From Ruminococcus sp. UBA5884 (GTDB lineage Bacteria > Bacillota > Clostridia > Oscillospirales > Ruminococcaceae), in the NCBI GenBank assembly GCA_002431975.1, contig DJFA01000031.1, forward strand, positions 1 to 11,829: 11,829 nt of DNA. The letters are read 5' to 3'. Both the position numbers and the translations under genes were made by a program. Below, piece by piece: positions 7,901 through 11,829 of the stretch (within the stretch, counting starts at the first letter, position 1; every line of letters begins with the position of its first letter). A model generated the notes under the pieces. It did no database searches and was not told the DNA's origin. It saw nothing but the letters and a program-made list of their open reading frames with translations.

Positions 7901-9569
7901 TTTCATCAATATCCATAATGACCGCCTTACTATAGAAGGCTATACCATGATACATGGCTGCGAAAATCCTTATAATACAAAGGTATTCATATCCGCTTCA
8001 TCTGAAAACGAAAATACTATGACTGAATGCGAAATAAATCACGAGCGTGACCAGTCCGTATATTCTCTCGGTGAACCTATATTCCATTCTTTATGTTTCA
8101 GATGCACTGTTCCTCTTGATAAATTAAAAAATAAATATCAGTTCGGAATATTCGTTGATTTCAATAACCATATGATTCAGAAAAAAGATATCAGATTCAA
8201 TAAATTCTCTCCTATCAACACTGCATATGACAACTCATATTATGCTGAAAACGGCTGGGTTATCAAATACAGCAAGCCTTACCTTACAGCTGTAAACCTC
8301 TTTTCTGAAAGTGCTTCCGCAAATCTCACCGACTATGAGGAACAGTTTGAAAAAGCTGTTGAACGCAAAGACAAGAATAACAGAAGAATTATGAATGCTC
8401 TTAAACTGCGTAAAAAATTCTTCGCTTATCAGTCAATATACCATAAGAAAAAAGATATCTGGCTTATCTCCGACAGAGTAAATCTCGCCGGTGATAACGG
8501 TGAAGCTTTCTTCCTCTATATGCTTGAAAAAAATGACCCTGATGTCGATTTCTATTTCGTTATCAATGAAAACTGCCCCGATTACGAAAGGCTCTCAGAA
8601 TATGGAAAGGTTGTTATTCAGAACTCCCAGCAGCATAAATTTCTTCACCTTATGGCTGATGTAATAGTATCCGCTCATGCAAATGAATATGTTATAGACC
8701 CGTTCTTCAATGACAGCACTACAAATGTTTTCCGTGACATTGTTTTCAGACCTAAATATGTTTTCTTACAGCATGGTGTCATAAAAGATGACCTCAGTGA
8801 CTGGCTCAACCGCTTTAAAAAGAATATCTCCGGATTTATTACGGCTGCTCACCCAGAATATCAGTCAATCCTTGATTACACATATTTCTATACTGAAAAG
8901 GAAACCTGGCTTACCGGTCTTCCAAGACATGACCGTCTTTATCATGATGAAAAGAATTATATAACCATTATGCCTACATGGAGAAAATATCTTACTGACC
9001 CTAATGACGATTCAATGCTTGCTGAGGACTTTACTTCAAGCGATTTCTTTAACTTCTATAATGCTCTTATAAATAATGAAAAACTCATCTCTGCTGCAAA
9101 GAAAAATAATTATCAGCTCTGCTTTATGCCTCACCCGAATATCATGCAGCATCTTGACCTTTTCGAACATAACGAAAATGTGCTTTTCTTCGGCACTGAA
9201 AAACCTTACCGTGAAATCTATGCAGAGAGTAATCTTGTAATGACCGATTTCTCATCATCTATAATGGATTTCGCTTACCTCAGAAAACCTGTTATTTACT
9301 GCCAGTTCGACAAGGAGAGATTCTTTGACGGCGAACACGTTTATGTTCAGGGCTACTATGACTATGAACGTGACGGATTCGGTGAAGTTACCTATACCCT
9401 TGATGATATCGTTGATGTAATGATTTCATATATGGAAAATAACTGCCAGCTTAAAAATATATACAGACAGCGTATGGACAGTTTCTTTGCATATAATGAC
9501 AAGAAAAACTGTGAACGTGTATATCTTAAAATAAAAGATATGCTCAGTGAAGATAAAAAAAATAATTAA
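4941..9569 (+). CDS. Giant GT2 glycosyltransferase / TagF-type glycerophosphotransferase with duplicated N-terminal modules
   Basis: The 1542-residue protein has three parts. Residues about 20-608 are beta-rich and hold two diverged copies of a roughly 305-residue unit. Residues 616 to about 870 are a GT2 domain with SIIMAVYN (617-624), LVDDGA (669-674), IDSDD (721-725) and GED (812-814). Residues about 985-1125 are another beta module. Residues about 1172-1540 match the CDP-glycerol:polyglycerophosphate glycerophosphotransferase family (TagF/TagB): QHGV with His1278, LTGLPRHDR (1324-1332), MPTWR (1344-1348), PHP with His1398, TDFSSSIMD (1435-1443) and EHVYVQGYYDYE from 1465. The two histidines correspond to those needed for catalysis in TagF. 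The inferred role is to add both a sugar and a polyol phosphate to a teichoic-acid-like or capsular polymer on the inner membrane face. AAGGAG (4929-4934), six bases before ATG 4941, decides the start over an ATG at 4920. Donor identity is not provable here. Confidence 0.9.
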   Translation: MDNIEEMISKGEIVINSNHTAVISEKNNEKIFITVFNKALITSPDVYILIQNDNNEFVSVQKQNLSSVSQKILEVNIKADDFCGYLRKNNAASSDFRIAVCYETNDGLCFKYLWNDRIKKKTERDAENQKISDVYSFISDDKNYTSYPFYGEKSMLCLHICDDTFSFLQKGAFKLNSCVSDEFGNVQLKISKIGRIAEICGLYAFRTGSSECIELPLNSINDETAVSDISAALFSLGEWIICGKFISDDTAAYGGIKTANAFAPISVKSELQNKINLVPSETGMLKVICLSTLKGISASNKQLLSDNMYFPEDFLRSGKSLPKGRCRAEMSVNQENSIDFRLFENFRFADELKIVFYDTKNNRLLFEKTAQYISDDCIRITYDEAELSVLENPEDMCIRICLGAFSKNFVYYLYLVRLNEEITDGGKSLYIKPVHVYNSTFDKQKYLCNPFYDKNGLLSIRRIKENKKYLDVVINYVTALAVNQDSIHIEIKCVNMDSPYKCIAIAPKKGINDIPSDTLITAECSISENDGFSSISADINLSELSPDTYLYDVYCQLQDGSLISVKAEPEFIANFRNQEHKSCYLSGENQLYAFTMFNKTGNLLLRCSDSPYEYAVSIIMAVYNTELFLAEAVDSIIDQQLDSINNFCACFEHKSYQDIRFSEPVQVILVDDGALDNSGKICDAYAEKYDFITAVHKPNGGVSSARNKGLEYAKGKYLNFIDSDDKFKENALSKMFTYFEANYNKMEIATMPIVFFDAASGNHWLNEKFKKGNRIIDLRSEYNASLLFVNASFFKAELVMPDLRFDETLVTGEDSKFIYTIFLRNNCRFGLVADTEYRYRRRSKGEDSAIQASKLNRNFYFDYLDGFIDWIAAYSKELNGFIPKYVQYVIAQQLQWRFVQDKDAAIAKSVLTDEEFEQYKQHLFDELRFVDDDILLMQKMIFREQKLYMLMKKYNTLPSCEYFDNDANLYYGNSVIGLISSCYTKIDFINIHNDRLTIEGYTMIHGCENPYNTKVFISASSENENTMTECEINHERDQSVYSLGEPIFHSLCFRCTVPLDKLKNKYQFGIFVDFNNHMIQKKDIRFNKFSPINTAYDNSYYAENGWVIKYSKPYLTAVNLFSESASANLTDYEEQFEKAVERKDKNNRRIMNALKLRKKFFAYQSIYHKKKDIWLISDRVNLAGDNGEAFFLYMLEKNDPDVDFYFVINENCPDYERLSEYGKVVIQNSQQHKFLHLMADVIVSAHANEYVIDPFFNDSTTNVFRDIVFRPKYVFLQHGVIKDDLSDWLNRFKKNISGFITAAHPEYQSILDYTYFYTEKETWLTGLPRHDRLYHDEKNYITIMPTWRKYLTDPNDDSMLAEDFTSSDFFNFYNALINNEKLISAAKKNNYQLCFMPHPNIMQHLDLFEHNENVLFFGTEKPYREIYAESNLVMTDFSSSIMDFAYLRKPVIYCQFDKERFFDGEHVYVQGYYDYERDGFGEVTYTLDDIVDVMISYMENNCQLKNIYRQRMDSFFAYNDKKNCERVYLKIKDMLSEDKKNN

Positions 9570-9581
9570 AAGAGGTTGTAT

Positions 9582-11744
9582 ATGCGTATTTTAGAAGATA
9601 TGAACAAATGCTATGGCTGCCACGCCTGCTATAATGCCTGCCCCGCAAATGCTATAAGAATGACTGAAAATACTGAAGGTTTCCTTATGCCTTCAGTAAA
9701 TTCCGCTATGTGCATAAAATGTGATATGTGCAGAAAAGTCTGCCCTCAGATTAATGCTTCATATCCTAATGCTGAACTTCCTAAGGCTGCTGCTCTTATG
9801 GCTTCAGATGAGATACGTGCTGAAAGTTCTTCAGGCGGTGCTTTCTCCGTTATCGCTGAATATATCCTTAAAAATAAAGGATTTGTATGTGGTGCTGCTT
9901 TCGACAGAAATTTTCAGGCTCATCACATAATTATTGACAACGTAAAAGACCTCGGTCTTATCAGAAAATCAAAATATGTTCAAAGCCGAATCGGCAGCGT
10001 CTATTCAGAAATAAAAGAACTCCTTTCCGACAATAAAACCGTTTTCTTTACCGGTACTCCATGTCAGGTAGCCGGTCTTTACAGCTTCCTCGGCAGAAAA
10101 TATCCTAACCTCATTACTGCTGACCTGCTCTGCCATGGCACTCCTTCTCCTAAAGCATGGAAAATATATCTTGACAGCCTGCCAAACCGCTCAGAAATAA
10201 ACAGCATTGAATTCAGAAGCAAGAAAAATGGCTGGACCGGCGACTATAATTTAAGAATCAGCTACAATGACAAGTCCGAAATTATAGTTCCGCATAAGGA
10301 AAACCGCTTCATTCAGGCTTTTATCAACAGCAAGATAAACCGCAAATCATGTGCTTCATGCCAGTTCGCAAGATGTCCAAGACAGGGTGATTTCACTATC
10401 GGCGATTTTTGGGGAGTCAACAAATATGAACCATCACTCAATGACAAAAAAGGTACTTCCGTTGTACTCATAAATAATTCAAAGGCTTCTGATTTACTCG
10501 ATAAAATACATTCTCAGAATAATTTTGTTCTTCAGGAAATTTCTCTGCTCTCTGCAACTGAATCAAATCCTGCTCTTTACCGTTTCCCTCAGTATCCGCC
10601 TGACAGAATTTCATATATGAATGAACTCATAAAAAGCAATTCATTTGAAAAAGCTGATACTGCTAAAAATGCTTTTATACGCACTGATGTAGGAATTATC
10701 AGCTGGTTCTATGCAACAAATTATGGTGCTGTTCTTACAAGCTATGCTCTTACAAAGGCTATTGAAGATGTAGGCTATTCATGCACTCTTGTTGATATTC
10801 CGAAACAATTCTGGGTTAGAAGTAAACATCTCAGAAACCCTCTCACATTCTCAAAACGCTTTATCTATAAATACTGTAATGTCACTTCTCAGTTTGACCT
10901 CGAAAATAAAACTGATATGCAGCGTCTGAACAGAAGATGCAAAGCCTTTGCTGTCGCTTCTGACCAGCTCTGGAAATGGGACAAAATTAAATATATTCCT
11001 GAATTTTTCTTCCTCGGCTTTGCTGACAAGTCTAAAAATAAATTTTCATATTCAACCTCATTCGGCGGAAATACTTTTGCCTGCGAAAATAAAGATGACC
11101 TCGAAAAAGTTAAAAATATGCTCAGCGAATTTTCAGGTATCTCTGTCCGTGAAAAAAATGGCGTTGATATCTGCAAAAATACTTTCGGTATGGACGCTGT
11201 TCAGGTTCTTGACCCTGTTTTCCTCTGCGACAGAAAACATTATGACAATATTGCTGCAAATTCAAAGGTAAAAGGTAAAAAATTTATAGTTGCATATATG
11301 CTCGCATACTCAAAGGGCAAAGAGAATATTCTCCGCAAAATTGCTGATATGCTTCAGCGTGAAATAATTCTTATCCCTGATGCAACAAAAGGCAGAAATG
11401 CTGAATGGGAAATGCCTATGACCACCGATATTTCCGTTGAGGATTTTGTATACTATGTAAAAAACAGTGACCTGATTGTTACTGATTCATTCCATGCTGT
11501 CTGCTTCTCTCTGATATATGGCATTCCTTTTATTGCTACATCAGAAAAAAGAGCCGGACAAGACAGATTTACTTCACTTCTCAATATGGTTGGCATGAGC
11601 GACAGATTATTCCCTGAATTTAAATCCGTTCTCGAAAAGCCTGAAATGCTTACTGACCACCCCGATTTCAGCAAAGCTCACAAGATTCTCGAACGTGAAA
11701 AAGTTAAAAGTATGAACTGGCTTATAAATATTATGGAAAAATAA
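9582..11744 (+). CDS. 4Fe-4S / FrhB-like flavin oxidoreductase fused to polysaccharide pyruvyl transferase
   Basis: The 720-residue protein joins two enzymes. The N-terminus carries two [4Fe-4S] ferredoxin motifs (C10, C13, C16, C20 and C44, C47, C50, C54). It is followed by the coenzyme F420 hydrogenase/dehydrogenase beta-subunit (FrhB/FdhB) domain, with TGTPCQVAGL (157-166), DLLCHGTPSP (181-190), a cysteine cluster C257, C260, C265 and GDFWGV (274-279). In characterised relatives this domain binds FAD. Residues about 369-690 match the polysaccharide pyruvyl transferase family (CsaB/WcaK type): ATNYGAVLTSYAL (378-390), ASDQLW (459-464), SVRE (521-524), LDPVFL (543-548) and TDSFH (634-638). 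Those enzymes move pyruvate from phosphoenolpyruvate onto a sugar as a ketal. The gene follows the previous one after 12 bases, with AGAGG (9571-9575) six bases before the ATG, so they are cotranscribed; a TTG at 9576 is a weaker alternative start. It has no signal peptide, so it is probably cytoplasmic. The role of the redox half in polymer synthesis is unknown. Confidence 0.9.
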   Translation: MRILEDMNKCYGCHACYNACPANAIRMTENTEGFLMPSVNSAMCIKCDMCRKVCPQINASYPNAELPKAAALMASDEIRAESSSGGAFSVIAEYILKNKGFVCGAAFDRNFQAHHIIIDNVKDLGLIRKSKYVQSRIGSVYSEIKELLSDNKTVFFTGTPCQVAGLYSFLGRKYPNLITADLLCHGTPSPKAWKIYLDSLPNRSEINSIEFRSKKNGWTGDYNLRISYNDKSEIIVPHKENRFIQAFINSKINRKSCASCQFARCPRQGDFTIGDFWGVNKYEPSLNDKKGTSVVLINNSKASDLLDKIHSQNNFVLQEISLLSATESNPALYRFPQYPPDRISYMNELIKSNSFEKADTAKNAFIRTDVGIISWFYATNYGAVLTSYALTKAIEDVGYSCTLVDIPKQFWVRSKHLRNPLTFSKRFIYKYCNVTSQFDLENKTDMQRLNRRCKAFAVASDQLWKWDKIKYIPEFFFLGFADKSKNKFSYSTSFGGNTFACENKDDLEKVKNMLSEFSGISVREKNGVDICKNTFGMDAVQVLDPVFLCDRKHYDNIAANSKVKGKKFIVAYMLAYSKGKENILRKIADMLQREIILIPDATKGRNAEWEMPMTTDISVEDFVYYVKNSDLIVTDSFHAVCFSLIYGIPFIATSEKRAGQDRFTSLLNMVGMSDRLFPEFKSVLEKPEMLTDHPDFSKAHKILEREKVKSMNWLINIMEK

Positions 11745-11752
11745 AGATATTC

Positions 11753-11777
11753 AGGGCGGCTATTAGTCGCCCTTTTT
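11753..11777 (+). terminator. Intrinsic terminator of the polymer operon
   Basis: AGGGCGGC (11753-11760) pairs with GTCGCCCT (11766-11773) in an 8-bp stem with one G-T pair and a 5-base loop, followed by a T run to 11777. It starts 8 bases after the stop codon. The last 52 bases of the window beyond it (11778-11829) show no recognisable feature. Confidence 0.88.
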
Positions 11778-11829
11778 GGTTTAACGCCAGATGGCAATCA
11801 ATGTTTTTTAACGCGAATTCGACAATAAA

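Noticed and set aside
11778..11829. The final 52 bases, which look slightly different in composition and contain GCCAGATGGC and GAATTC
   Set aside because: They are too short to assign. No gene start, repeat or attachment site can be supported.

Overview
The window reads as a chromosomal segment of a low-GC, anaerobic Firmicute, most likely a cellulosome-forming Ruminococcus or close Oscillospiraceae relative. The evidence is a secreted protein ending in a type I dockerin, AT-rich DNA, strong GGAG-type ribosome binding sites, near-consensus sigma-A promoters and a large surface-polymer gene set. The species is inferred, not proven.

Layout. From 1 to 1933 (minus strand, cut off by the window edge) lies a long multi-domain family 2 glycosyltransferase. 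A compact divergent promoter region (1934-2123) carries a 10-bp direct repeat and separates it from a plus-strand shikimate-kinase-family gene (2124-2633). After a spacer with its own promoter comes a secreted NlpC/P60-like cysteine hydrolase with a C-terminal dockerin (2825-3766). A strong bidirectional terminator (3789-3827) separates it from a convergent DUF445 membrane protein (3828-4718, minus, TTG start). A second divergent promoter region (4719-4940) then drives a two-gene plus-strand operon. Its first gene (4941-9569) encodes a 1542-residue protein with duplicated beta-rich N-terminal modules, a GT2 glycosyltransferase and a TagF-type glycerophosphotransferase. Its second gene (9582-11744) encodes a 720-residue fusion of a 2x[4Fe-4S]/FrhB-like flavin oxidoreductase with a polysaccharide pyruvyl transferase. 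The operon ends at a hairpin terminator (11753-11777).

How the genes may work together. Both operon proteins and the left-hand glycosyltransferase look like makers of a cell-surface glycopolymer: sugar transfer (GT2), polyol-phosphate transfer (TagF-like) and ketal-pyruvate addition (pyruvyl transferase). The unexplained part is the FrhB-like redox module fused to the pyruvyl transferase. The dockerin-tagged hydrolase fits a bacterium with an elaborate surface. No tRNA, rRNA, CRISPR array or insertion sequence was seen. No gene-free stretch exceeds 300 bases.
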